The notes beneath the pieces are model-generated. The model searched no databases. It was not told the origin of the DNA and worked only from the letters and a program-made list of their open reading frames with translations. Positions 48,801-61,134 of a stretch of DNA of 64,000 nt are shown here, in pieces. Numbering within the stretch: the stretch's first letter is position 1; each line of letters begins with the position of its first letter. The position numbers and the translations under genes are program-made. This DNA is from Anoplolepis gracilipes (Eukaryota > Arthropoda > Insecta > Hymenoptera > Formicidae), in NCBI RefSeq assembly GCF_047496725.1, contig NC_132973.1, positions 13,216,233-13,280,232 of the forward strand. The letters run 5' to 3'.

Positions 48801-51042
48801 TAGTCTTCGCACGAAAATTTTCTATTTATATATTGTAATAGAAACGGAATACAATTAAAAAGTACAATTCATAAATGCGTTATATCATTTAAAAATAATG
48901 AATTGTTATTTTATATTCTCATTTTTTGCACAGCGAAATAACCAGCATTATATGGTATGAAAATCGAATCCTGTGCTGCGGCTGGAACAAATACGTTACA
49001 GAATTGGCGGCTTTTGAATCTGACATATGTAAAAAGAATTGGCCAATCAGTCACACTGATGACATTCTGTGCTCAACTGCAAGATTCCCTCAGCTACTAG
49101 TTACCGGAACGTACAATGGAGAACTGATTCTTTGGAGGCTTGAAACTGGACAGCCTTTTAGAAAATATCAAGTGATCGATGTTAGCAGAAGGTGACGCTA
49201 ATTATTGTCATGAGCAATAATTGAATACACATAAATGGAGACAACACGCTAATTGATTTAATAGGCACACCGTAATGAGAGAGACAAATGCGCAGAAAAC
49301 GTTCGTACGATCTAATGAGATAGACAGATCTATAAATCAGCAAATTAAGTAAATTATATATTACTTGTAGTTATATTAGATATTTTTTTAAATATAAATT
49401 CTAAGCTCTCTTTATATTTTTCATAAAACAGAAAATTGACTCCGTGCGTCCATCAAGAATCAGCGTTGAATATAATTCGCGAAATAGCAGTACGCGCGAT
49501 AATCTTTCTGACCGCGCGAGAAGTAAAACCAAACGTTGGTACGTTATTAGTCGCCCTCGATTCTGGTTTGGTACAAGTGTGGACACATCATCCAGCGGCA
49601 GGATTTTTAGGAGCCTTTACGGTCATCCACACTATTGGCGATTGTGCAACATCTTTAGCTACTGATCTTGAAAATCAGTTTCTCATAACAGGTTTCTCTT
49701 TTTTTTTTCTAGAAATTCTTTCAAGAGATCGATTTGAGAATTAATATCTTTTTGAATAAAAATATCCTTAACTCTTTGTAATTTCATATCAAAATTCAAT
49801 GTACAAATTATTCTTCCTCAAATGTTTATGTTAATAATTTCGTTTCTTTTGAAGGACACAGCATAGGCTATATAAAAGTTTGGCTCCTCTCGAATTATAT
49901 GTTACCAAACCCGCCGAAAGTGTGCATGCCGCTCCTAAGATTAGAATTTCCGTTTTTGTGGAAAGACAGAATAAACGGAAGAGCGAAAAGAGCAGTGCGA
50001 AAGCAGGCGCTGCCGCTCCTGTTGTCATCTGTACGCGGTCATATGCGGGGAATCACTTCTCTTCAAATTATTAATAGCGCGCGAATAATAGTCAGGTATA
50101 TGCGCTATAAGAATATTGATATTTAATATATTTTAGTAAACTCGAAAATTTGAACGATCAACAGTGGTAGCGCGGATCGCACGGTACGTTTGTGGAGTTT
50201 CGGTGGTCGTTACATATCAACCCTCGGTACATTCAGAGATTGGCTCCCGATCTTACCCACTATACCCATACAGAAATACTTCGAGGATTATAAAATTCCA
50301 GCGGATGTTAAGCGATTTGCCAGTTTCACCACTTTGAAGGTAAAATAAAAGATTTATATACATATCAATGCAATGTATATATTTCTTTGTGATGATACAA
50401 AGGTACTTCATGGTGGTATGAGACGAGTACAAACGGAGATCGAGGAAGAGGAGATTGATATCTCGAAAGAAATTCTCGAAGAAGAGCGACACATACTATA
50501 TGGAAAGAAATTAGATATTTCAATGATTAAGAATTATTATAAATCACAATTACCGAGCAAAACGTATCAGGAACAGTTCAGATTGGACAATACCTTGCCA
50601 TATGTGAGTATATATACATGCTATATGTTTTATTTTATTATATAATAAAATATTATATAATAAATTTTATTATATAATAAAATTAATATTTTTGTAATAT
50701 ATATATATATATATGTATATATTACAAAAAATTTTTAACTTATAATTATTTTGTATATTATTTGTATATTATTTTGTATATTATTTATATACTTTTAGAT
50801 ACCAATTTACACACATTTATCAACATACTCTTTGAAACCTGTAGACGTACAAAAGACACTTTTACTTGGACAAAAAATGGAACTTGCGTATGTATATTTA
50901 ATTTAAATCACTGAAAAAGTATAATATAATCCAAAATATTTGTTTGCCCAACATTTTAAAAATTATTTTTAATTTCAGTAAAAAAGTGTATTTAAGAAGA
51001 GCAATGAAACCACTACGTTTGCCTAGAAAAAAAAAAATCTGA
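45893..51042 (+). CDS. EF-hand and WD40-repeat protein, WDY/WDR49/WDR64-like
   Basis: Large WD40 protein of the family that includes Drosophila WDY and vertebrate WDR49/WDR64, linked with male germline or axoneme. Exons: 45893-45921, 45988-46081, 46175-46279, 46336-46527, 46834-46945, 47018-47154, 47239-47433, 47520-47730, 47816-48021, 48156-48356, 48455-48699, 48934-49191, 49432-49691, 49855-50095, 50165-50339, 50403-50603, 50799-50887, 50979-51042; all phases match, 1004 aa. The N-terminus has an EF-hand loop DTRLDGKVTWDE (78-89), canonical except Arg at position 3. Two WD40 propellers follow: examples are YLTVSRDGVINYWSLD, LVTGGPDCVVRVWNP, YSLSKDRCIKVWDV, LITGARDGSLKMWNF, GTYNGELILWRLE and SGSADRTVRLWSFG. 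A charged Glu-rich helix (about 890-930) and a basic tail RLPRKKKI end it. All 18 exons are open, so it is intact. Confidence 0.9.
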
Positions 51043-51528
51043 AAGAAATTTTGCAAACCAATTTCGTCATAACATTGATTCCTCATAATGAAAACTTGTA
51101 AATTTGCAAAATGTTACAAAAATAATATATATATTTTACAAGGATCTAATTATTAATTTAGATTATTATTCAGAATATTGACTTGCAATTGTATAAAAAT
51201 ATTTTTTCATGCTCATTTACGTACTAAATACATTACTATATAATATTACATATTACAGGCTTTAATCTCTTCCGAATCGAATACAATATATATAATAATT
51301 GGTATATAAATAATAAATGGAAATTATGAGTTATCAAATTAGAAAAATACATACATTATTGTCACACTATGAACATCAGGATATAACAATGAACAATTTG
51401 CCCTCATGTTTTTCACATACATGCGATATTCAAACTATAAATGATTCAAATATCATCATCTAGGCATGCATATGATAATAGCTATAATTGTTGTATTTAA
51501 GAATTTATAAGTAACATTAGATTTTTAA
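51043..51528. other. Convergent 3-prime UTRs of WDY-like gene and INCENP
   Basis: 486 AT-rich bases between facing stop codons; 3-prime UTRs may overlap. Nothing else recognised. Confidence 0.6.
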
Positions 51529-54500
51529 TTACGGATCTGTTTCCATCATGGAAAAACGCGGCGGTGTTTTCCAGATTGCACTAGATGTACGTTCCAATCG
51601 TGTTCTATCTATACCAACGAACAATTCAGCTAAATTTGGCGTGCACTTACGAGAACCGAAGAACTTGTAAACAATATGCGGCGTAATGTATCGTTGCATC
51701 GCAAGTTGTGCTTTACGAATGTGTGCTGCAAATTAAAAAAAATATATAAGTTTTTTTCTCTTGTTTTCTTTGTTTTTATCAATAATTTTTACAAAACATT
51801 AAAAAGAAAATACGTACGCTGCGCCCAATACGGTATCTCATGTTTTGGTCTACTTTCATCATCTGATTCATCATCATCAGGATCACTATCCAATATGTAA
51901 TTTGTTGCTTGATTTTTATTATTGGCTTGTTTAAGCTAAATAAGATCGAAAAACAATTAAATATCAATACAGTAGTTTAATTATATTAATGGAAGTAGAC
52001 ATAAAAAATATATATGCTCTTACTTTAGCTTGAGCGGCGAGCATCTGATTTTTTTGTTTCAATGCCTCAGCAGCTCTCGCTTCCATTTCTTTACGTTTCT
52101 CAGCTTCTTGTTCTCGACGTTTTTGCTCAGCAAGCAAACGTTCAGTTTCCTCTTGTTCTTGCAGTTTTTGCAATCTCTGTTGTTCTTCTAATTTGCGACG
52201 TTCTTCCTTCTCTTGTGCTCGCTGTAATTGAGCAAGACGTTTCTTCTCTAATTCCTCACGCTGCTTTTCTTGCATCAAAAGAGCTAACCTTGCTTTTTCT
52301 TCTCTTTCTTTTTCAGCTTTCTGCCGTTTTTCCAGTTCTTGTCTCTCCTTAGCTTCTCTTGCTAATTTGTTTTTGAGTTCTTTCTCCTGTCGCTTTCTAG
52401 ATATAAAATATACATGAAATATTGATTCAAGATATATTTATATTTCTTATATTACAAAATTTTCATGTACCTTTTCTTTTCCTCTGTCTGTAGTCGCAAG
52501 GCTTCTTCTCTCTTTTTTCTCGCATCTTCCTCATGCCGTCTCTTATCTTCTAATTTCTCCACTGAATTGATTTTATTCATATTTTTTGGAGGTTGAATAA
52601 AAGAATCGATGTTACTAATGATATTCGTACGGGAAGCAGTTAATGATTTTGGATACTAAAATCAAAATACATGTAAAATATCTGTGTAAAAATGATAAAT
52701 ATTGTAGTGTAAATAGAGTTAAAAACTACTCTCACATTCAAAAGATTTTGAACATGCGAAGGAGTGTGCATACGATTCGCGGACGTAGAAGACTGGATCG
52801 GTTTTATCTTGCTTAAAGGTGTCATTTTTTGCAGTTGCATTTGTTTTATATTTGGTTTATCATTCAGCAATAATTTGGAAATTGGTTCTGGCATTTGCTC
52901 CTTAATCTAAAAAAAGGAAATGTATTCATTATTAATGAAATATCAGTAACAAATACTAGAAAGAAATAATTTATAATAAAAATAAAATCTATATAAATAA
53001 TTATAGGATGTAATTAATAACAGATATGTTTTTACCTCTTCATTGCCTTTCTTTTGTTTTGCTAATGAAATCTTCTTTGCTTTTGCAACTGACTTACGAG
53101 CTAATACTTGAGCAACATTTTTTTCTGGATTTTTTGTTTCTGCCTCAGTCTCTGCAGCAATCATTGCACGAGTTTTTGTTCTAGTTACTCTAGTTGGAAC
53201 ATCTACGTCGATTGATTTGGGACTATACATTACTGCTTGTTCAAAAGCTTCAACTCGCTTCTTTACAGACTCTTTTGCATAAGGACTAAATAATGCGTTT
53301 GATTTGTATGTATTTTTAGTTTCGTGTAAGACTGTAGATGCAATCTTGTCTTTAAAACGTGATTTCATTGGTGTATTAGGAATTTCATCCTCGCTAGATG
53401 TTGATAATGCATGGTTTAAATTCATCTTTTGTTTCTTTACTTCAGGTGATGATTCATCATCTGTGATTAATTCATTATAATTGTTATACTGTGTAGTTTG
53501 CTCATTTGATTGCAAGTTATTCCTACTACTTGTTCTTTTCTTTGATTGTTCATTTTTTTCACTTGATTCCTTTTGTATTACAACTGTTTCATTTAATTTC
53601 CGTGGTTGTGACAAACGTCCTAATACCACTGTAACATCCAATGCTTTTCCAGGCAAAACTGAAGCGGAACTAGACTTCATAGTTGAATTCATAATTGGAA
53701 TGGGTTTTCCAATTGCATCTTCGTACATAGATGGTTCCTCCATCTCGTCAGTATTTGACATCATATCATCATTTTTATTTACTTGTTCTTGCTCAGATTT
53801 TTTAGATCTTGATCTACTAGAACGTATTGATTTTAACGATTCGGATGTATCCTTTTCATTACTTTTTACAATTTGTTTAAGTTTCTTAAGAGCCACAACA
53901 GGTTGTCGTTGATCGATTTGGTCTGATTTTTTCTTTGTTTTTTTTCTCATAGATCTTTTTGTTTCCATTAGATTTTCACTTTCTATTTTACTATATTTAG
54001 AACCATTCTTAGTATCCTCTTCATCAGAACTACTATACACAGACTTTTTTCTCTTGGCCTGACTGTCTGTTTTTACCTAACATATTCATAAAATATATGT
54101 ATACAATTTTCTACAATTTATATTATGTAATATTATACATACAAAAATATAGAAAATACTAACCTTTGCTGCAGAGGCATCCTCATTCTCATCAGATGAT
54201 TGTCTCAGCTTTCCAGCCAAGCTAATCGAGTATTGTTTTTTGATATTATCTGCTGCTTTCTTAGATGCACTCCTCTTTGCTCTACCATCTGCTCTCTCTT
54301 CACTTGTGTCTCGCTTTTGCTGATTAACAGACTGAAGAGAATCCATTGAGGATTTATTTCCTTGAAATACCTCATCTTCTGGTATAGTTTCAATACGTTG
54401 AATCGCTTTCTTCCGCACTATCTTTGGAGTCTTTGCAATAAGCGGGCCAGATGAAGGTTGTGACAATTGAGAGACTAATGCTCGAATATAAGTCACACTA

Positions 54501-54655
54501 TCCTCGAAATTCTCCTTGAGACGGTTGTGCAGTTCCACGCTACGCTCGTGGATACTTAAAAGATCCTTCGCAATTATATCTCTGATCTCGTCCTTCGATT
54601 TAATGTTCATGATGAGACAATGAGGATGAACTTGTTCTCGAGTGTCAAGTTTCAC
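51529..54655 (-). CDS. INCENP: Inner centromere protein, chromosomal passenger complex scaffold
   Basis: Scaffold that binds Survivin/Borealin through its N-terminus and Aurora B through its IN-box. Exons in coding order: 54655-54164, 54076-53036, 52906-52736, 52655-52471, 52396-52024, 51935-51818, 51725-51529; phases match and give 858 aa (human 918). The N-terminal 70 residues are helical (IAKDLLSIHERSVELHNRL). A long disordered Ser/Lys-rich region (about 100-560) follows. Residues about 600-755 form the highly charged Glu/Arg/Lys single alpha-helix/coiled coil. The IN-box starts at EIPYWAQ (about 788) and contains TPNLAELF and ERTSSAIWKTPPR; TSS at 840-842 is the Aurora B phosphorylation motif. 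An internal Met (MNIKSKDEI) 15 codons in is an alternative start. Identity rests mainly on the IN-box and helix. Confidence 0.93.
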
Positions 54656-56489
54656 AGAAACACTGGTGTCGATTTAATTTTTATCCCGTCAGCACAAATT
54701 ATGACTACATAACGTGTACTTAAACACGAAACCAAAAGTCAGTCGTAGACATTATACACTAAGGGTTACTTCTTTGGCGCGCTTATGCGAGACTCATCAG
54801 GATCTCCAACCTCCAACCGAATGGAAAAGTAACGACTTTTCTGTTTGATTTAAATCCGACATCTGACCGACATCCGTTGGAGCGACATCTGTATCCGCTT
54901 GCAATCGCAGGGTGTTCGTGAAGGTTTCGTTTGCTTACAATCTCGATTCATCCAATCAGCATCGAGCATTAGATCTCCACTTTAAATGTTCTTTATTACT
55001 GAACTGGCTGCACTAAGCTGCACTAGTTTAGGAGATATTTTTTCCCTCCATACTAGAAAAAGAGACACACTGATGTGTTTCTCTCTCACATTAGTGGACA
55101 CTGTGTTATCTGGTGTTATATATACTGTTTTGATGGAAAGCTCCCTGTTAATTCCTTTGAAAATATAATAAAACATAACATTAAATATATAAGAATTAAA
55201 AATTTTATATTTTATTTATTTTATTAAACATATAATTTTAGAAAACGTAATTTTGATTAATATCTTTTTTATGCAATGAAATATACAATATACTTATAAT
55301 GCATATGTGTCTATTAGACATTTTTATTTTTTACACAAATAATCATTAATTATTGACAAAATTTGTATTATAATATATTCATTATAATAAATATAATAAA
55401 GGAAATAGAATTGCTGTACATAGTTATATAGCAAGTTATAAGATTACTTTGATTAAAATATATTTTAAGCATATAATATTTCGTAATTACGTTTTACATA
55501 CATGCTTTAAAACGCGCGTTAAATGTATCGAATATAATATCATTTTAGTTAGGAAATTTTACATGCATTTTAGATTATCACTTGATGTATATATTTTAAC
55601 GCATCAAATTTTATCATAGTATAATGCGTATTTATTACTTTTAGCGCGCGCGCGCGAGAAAGAGAGAGAGAGAGAGAGTGAGAGATAGAGCATACTCTCG
55701 CTTCTCCTTGACGTCATGCATTGCGTAGTAAGGGAGGGGAGAACGCTGTGCACGTGACCCGTAACAGCCGTGAGCCATTCATTCCGACTTCGGCAGGTGT
55801 AGTGTGCGCACGTGTTTTTACTCCGGTGTCGGCGCCGGCATCAGTATGTGCGTCTCGCGTTCGGTCACCTCGAGATCGAGCGCGGCGTAAACATTTCTCG
55901 CGACGATAATATACATACAATAACACTACGTGATAAAACTTAATATATTAAAATATTTCTAAAAAAATTCCGAAATACAATAAAAATAATAACATTCGGC
56001 CTTGGTGACACATAGCGCGCTATTGTTTATATTCGTCTCGGCTTCGTCTCGTAATCGCGATCGTGTTTTCGTTCATATAATTTAATTTCGATCACAAAAT
56101 TGTTGTCGGAGATCGTATTTGATCGTATTTGATTAAATAAAATTCTCTCAGCGTTGCTTTCGCGAATGAGAATCGAGCGAATCCCGAATTCGCAATCGAT
56201 TTCCTCGATTGATTTCGTCTTTGGACTTAACTTTTGCTCGGAGTTTGATAGTGAATTCTCGACTGTCATCTCCAAGTATGATTTTCGTGCGTGAAATGGA
56301 TTTTTCGATTGTTCCGAAATTCGAGAATGCTGTCAAAGTATCGCGTGTTTTTGTACGGATTAAAATATAACGATTTTAGTTTTGTGTGATTTAAACAAAT
56401 TAAAAAAAGTATATCGCGCGTGTAAAACAATAGATTTTGACGACCCTGATATCTGAGAGGAGGAGGAGGCCTAGGAGAGGCATCGGGCA
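54656..56489. other. INCENP promoter and GC-rich promoter/5-prime UTR of the next gene
   Basis: 54656-54960 is the INCENP upstream side. 54990-55640 is AT-rich. At 55643-55690 a (GC)n run joins a (GA)n run; 55690-56050 is CpG-rich and contains CACGTGAC (55752-55759). 56030-56489 reads as a plausible long 5-prime UTR ending in a GGA-rich purine tract next to the ATG at 56490. ORFs here look fortuitous. Confidence 0.5.
55643..55690. repeat. Compound (GC)n-(GA)n purine/pyrimidine microsatellite
   Basis: TTAGCGCGCGCGCGCGAG runs into AGAGAGAG. Alternating GC can form Z-DNA, and GA runs are GAGA-factor sites in insects; it lies just upstream of the CpG-rich promoter block. Confidence 0.85.
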
Positions 56490-56775
56490 ATGGTGGAGCA
56501 ACTCTATAGTAAGTAATTTCTTATTTGTATATTAATTATTTATTATTACATATTAATTTATTATTAATTTATTATTATTATTAATTTAGTTTATATATTA
56601 AATATCATTATTAATATTATTATTATATGTTAATATATTATATCTTATATCAATATGCGTGATTTAACTCTACAATCTTTTATTTATATGTTACAGATCA
56701 ACGTAGCAACCTTGACGATCTGAGAGAAGCAGGAAGCCTAGAAAACGACAACTGCACCGGCGAAGCATCCCTAAG
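56490..56775 (+). CDS. First coding exons of an unrecognised gene (partial)
   Basis: Exon 56490-56508 (ATG GTG GAG CAA CTC TAT A) ends at a consensus GTAAGT donor, and exon 56697-56775 starts after TTACAG and ends AG|GTAAAT. Phases match and give 33 residues beginning MVEQLYNQRSNLDDLREAGS and going on LENDNCTGEASLR. The exon is GC-richer than its AT-rich introns, and a CpG-rich promoter lies upstream, which supports a real gene. No family was recognised; later exons were not found in the window and may lie past 64000, giving a transcript that spans the two minus-strand genes. The alternative is a chance pairing of splice sites. Confidence 0.5.
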
Positions 56776-57419
56776 GTAAATATTATTATTTTTATATTAA
56801 TTGTTATAAATTACGTACACGAATTAATTTGGTTTATTGATTTAAATAATTGATTGATTTAATGCTGCCAGCGCACATTCCAGTATTATTGTAGTTTAGT
56901 GATTGTGAACTGTACTCTTCAAGTAGTATGCAACCATGCATATTATCAGCCGCGCGACTCACAAACATATGTACATCTAAATAAACTAATTAATTAAATA
57001 ATTAATTGATTAAATAAATTTATTTGTTAATTCTTCCTTTATTCATCTCATAGAAAAATATAACATATTCAAAACTGTTTGATTTATTTTTTACCAAGGA
57101 ATATCGCTAATATTTATTTAGTAAACGTGAATTAATTATAACATTCTATATAACAAATTTAATTACACATTAGTACATCTCATAGGATGAAATTATATTC
57201 CTGTATACAATAAAAAGTTTTTTTTCGTCAGTTTCAAACGGCAGTCTTGAATAATATATATTTAATTTAGTCCGTTAATGAGTAATGTCCGATGTATCGA
57301 GCAATCTTTTTCTAATTCAATGATTATATTTGTACTACATTTTATTTTTTGTATCGTATGTACTACATATAGAAAATATGTACTACATGTATAGAAAAAT
57401 ATTACATGAGTATAAATAT
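56776..57419. other. Intron of the plus-strand gene / 3-prime flank of the MCO-related gene
   Basis: AT-rich; no exon seen on either strand. Confidence 0.5.
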
Positions 57420-58913
57420 TTATGAGTTCTCGAATATCAAATCCATGCCTTTGTTATTGCCGCAACTAGGAAAGTCGATCGGTACAAGAGGCAAATTTCG
57501 ATCAAGTCCCACTCTCATTACGAATTGCATTCCAGGTCCAAGTAAATGAGGATATATAGCAGTGCTTCTCGCTTCCCACAACCAATATCCTGAAAAATAC
57601 ATTTAGAAAATTAAGAATATTGTGCGTTAAATAGATAGATTACACGCATGAAATATAACTTTTACCTAAATTGTCGGTGTAAAAACGAAGAATAATATAG
57701 CCTTTATTCGGCACGACAAAAGTATCTTTTCGCACCGGATTTACAAGATTTCGGTGTATTTTCTTATCACGGTCTAAGGATATAATTTCATCTTTGGTAA
57801 TAGGCCGCTCGAAACTCTCTTGGCCTATGATACTGGCATTATAACCGTGTAGATGAAACGTATGGGATTCGTCACCTCCAAAGCCTGAGAAAAATACGAT
57901 TTTTACATATGATTAGCTTTACTTTAAGATATTTATTTTTAATCTAAGAAACAATTTATATATTATATTATTAAAGAAAATTTATTTTCTATGAAAAAAA
58001 AACAGAATGTTAATTATCTCGCAGAGCATTCGTACAATAATATTACCTTCATTTATTAGTACAATCTCGATTGTTTTCCGCGGTGAAACTTGAACTATTT
58101 GCAGACATTCACAAAACAATGGCGTCTCAGCGCAACTGCTAGAACGTTTGTCCAGGGTGCAAATCGAGTCCTCCGGGGTATTTTCTGGTTGCGATAATAT
58201 CGGAGATGAGGGATATTTGAAAGACATGCCGTTAATCTGTGATATCTTTCTCACGCCTTTCTCTAAGCCTGAAATTTTTTTAAATATAAGATATGTATAA
58301 TGATGAAATGTTATATCTTTCTAAAAGAAAAAGCTACAAGTGCCAATAAAGCATTCCTGTCCCTATGTATACACAATACGATTATATTATTATTTTTAAA
58401 TTTTTACTCTTTTTGTACTTAATAATAATACAATAGTTTAACAAGCTAAGAAATGTCACTTTTATTAAATGAGCAAACATTTTATATTTAAGAGAATATA
58501 AAATACAAAAATTGTCTTACTCAAATAAGCTGGATAATGTTTTGATACGTAGAGATAGTAAGAATTGTCTGTCATCTCGTCCGTAAAGAATGAAAAAGCA
58601 TTTGTGTCAAAAGGTATATAGATTATTTCGTCCGCTTTTTCCTTCAACTGTGATAATTTTGTACTTTTCAAATCCAATGAACAAATAATATTTTTAGATA
58701 TTTTATGACAATCATAACCACTTTCAATAATTTTAAACGCTTGTTCATCGAAGCTGTCAGCAGTAGCCTTTATCGCATTTGAATCCAATTTAGTATTTTC
58801 GTAAAAAATATATGCCTCGTGACGCAAATTACGGCAATCTCGAAGACCCTGAATGTTGAAGACATATTTGCCGATCGTCTGCTCTGCCATTAAAATGCAG
58901 TCGAGTCTTTCGC
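57420..58913 (-). CDS. Multicopper oxidase-related protein (MCORP-like), 3-prime half
   Basis: Laccase-fold protein. Exons in coding order: 58913-58521, 58268-58047, 57884-57666, 57589-57420; phases match and give about 334 C-terminal residues. Exon 58913-58521 starts in the cupredoxin 2 motif GERLDC...AEQTIGKYVFN, equal to laccase GERYDF...NQPVGNYW. Cupredoxin 3 carries ESHTFHLHGY, which keeps the HxxHxH copper motif, and VPNKGYIILRFYTDNLGYW. After GYW, true laccases have HCHxxxHxxxxM; here it reads LWEARSTAIYPHLLGPGM, so the type 1/type 3 ligands of this segment are gone except the distal Met. This fits the insect multicopper oxidase-related proteins, thought not to be oxidases. The exon phase demands an upstream exon, but no domain 1 sequence is visible up to 61134, where another gene begins. 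Confidence 0.85.
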
Positions 58914-61134
58914 CTAAAAACAAATTTAAAATGTTGTAATTTATACGCTATACAATTCTTCATGCTTTATTCCATATACAATTGATATAAAATTGACTTT
59001 TTTAATGAGCATTTCGTTGAACGTAATCAGTTATAACTTATTTTGTTAAAACACTATGAGTTTTAATCTTGAACATCAAAGGAGTAATATTAACGAGTAA
59101 TAACATTAACGCTATAATTTTTATTGAACAAAAGTATACAAATTTCAACAAATATAATAAAATTTTTATAAAATATGTATCTAGATGATTATGAAGATCT
59201 TTTGAGACGAAAAACATTTAATTGCACCGACATACATTGAATTTGTTTAAGTTGCACTAGAAGAAAAAGACATACATACGTACAAGACTGTTGTTGAGTT
59301 TACACATTATAATGAATTCTTTTTTAAGTTTTAAATTATTTCATTAAACTATTTGACTTAAATTTTATTTTAATTTTTTGTATGTACTGTTGTAACTGGA
59401 AATAAATTGTGATAAATCAAAAAATAACTCATGAAAGTTAAGTTCTTAAGAAACTTGATCAAACGTTCGGCTTGGTGAGAAAATGCCGAGTCAGTGTAAT
59501 ATTACAAAATATAAAATAAAATAGAATACGGTATGTAACATCAATTAAAGTCATTGCATCTCTTTTCTTAAACTGAAGAATATATAAAGATAGAGTGACA
59601 GTATTAATCGAAAAATTAGTCTATAATAAAGCATTGAAAATTTTAAGGTATACAAGTAAGTCAAAACTCTCTGTCGATTTTTACTGAAATATATTTTGTG
59701 AAAAAAGATTTTATATCTGATAGAGTAATCTGATGTAAGTTCCAATCCTCTGAGCGAAGAATTCTTTAAAAGCTTTATCGTATTAGACACATGGATATAA
59801 CAATACATTCATATTTACATGTCTATAATTACTTACTCGCTATTAATCTTTTATAGATTTTAACCAATAGGTGCTAATGAGCACACAAGATTAATGAAGA
59901 CATATTGAGCAGTTCGGGCTTTACTATTTTAAATAATTAAACGACGATGTAGATATAGACGATATACACATTTAACTCACTAATATAGTCTATTCACTTC
60001 CGTAGATGTAAGATCAATAAAAGTGTTTATTGAAATAAAATTATATTATAGACTAATCACTGTAATCACCGCTATTGTTACATCTTCGACTCGATTATCG
60101 ACACTTAATCTTAGTGCTAGAGAAGAGTAACTATATTTATATCCGATATATCGTTATATCTGTTATGTTTAATATCTGTTTATAAAAAGTTATAGCAGTT
60201 GCGTTATATATAATATTGTATCATGGCGGTGATTACAAATAAAAAATATCCCATATCGATTCACATTTATATTTTATTCACATCACTAGGACTTTTTCTC
60301 AAAAATTGAAAAAATAGGAGAGATGATTTTTTTCATTAATTGTTCTGAATTGTCCTGCATTCTTCTTGCATTACCATTGCGTTAAAAATGAAATTTAAGT
60401 TAATTTAAATTAATCAATAAAAAATACGAGCACAAGCCAAATTGAAAATAAAAACATATAAAGTATTATTTAATTATAGTTTTTTTCATAAAGTTTGCAC
60501 TTTTCATTTACAAAATCGAAAGACAAAAATAAAGATTGCGTTTAAATATATGCTTAACTTAGAAAGTTGCTTAATTTAAAAAAAACAACTAATCTGTTTA
60601 ATACCGATTCAAATTAAAATACTTATAAAAATATTGCCATTAAAGTCTTTATCATCGATTCAGTCTTTAGAATCATCCGCTTTCGATTAATAAGAAGATA
60701 GCCGGGACAGTGCAATTATCAAGGTTAAAGGCATCGCATTGGCTTCTACACCATACATAATAACCACATTTAATTTATTCTTTATGTGAATTTCAGTTGT
60801 GCGTACTATTTTAAATAATCTAAATTATATCTCTCTTTTTCTCTTTCTTTCTATTTAAAAATTACAGCTTGTGGAAGCGGAAATAGGGGATAAAATTATA
60901 TGGCCGCGGCAAACTCTCTACTCGTAACACGTACACGACCGGTCTTTGGAGTAATTTTACTTGAAATTGTCTTTCTTTTACTATCAAAGCCTACTCAGGC
61001 AAGAGCAAGTCTTGCAAACATAATTCGATAGGGACGTTGATAGCGCTAACGAAACACTATAAATTGCAACGACGACAACGATAACTTATCGCGCGATATC
61101 TTCCGTGTCGATGGTTTCCATCACCAAAACCTTA
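58914..61134. other. Region where the 5-prime exons of the MCO-related gene are expected but not seen
   Basis: 2.2 kb of mostly AT-rich DNA with no exon that resembles cupredoxin 1. A consensus donor GTAAGTAATT on the minus strand near 59827-59836 follows only stop-filled sequence. 60860-61134 is the 3-prime UTR side of the MADF-BESS gene. Confidence 0.5.

Noticed and set aside
53481..53912. 143-codon plus-strand ORF
   Set aside because: Antisense shadow of the large INCENP exon; Cys/Phe/Ser-rich composition mirrors the Lys/Ser/Glu codons on the other strand.
57420..58913. Active laccase
   Set aside because: The C-terminal copper-ligand block is missing, so it was called MCO-related instead.
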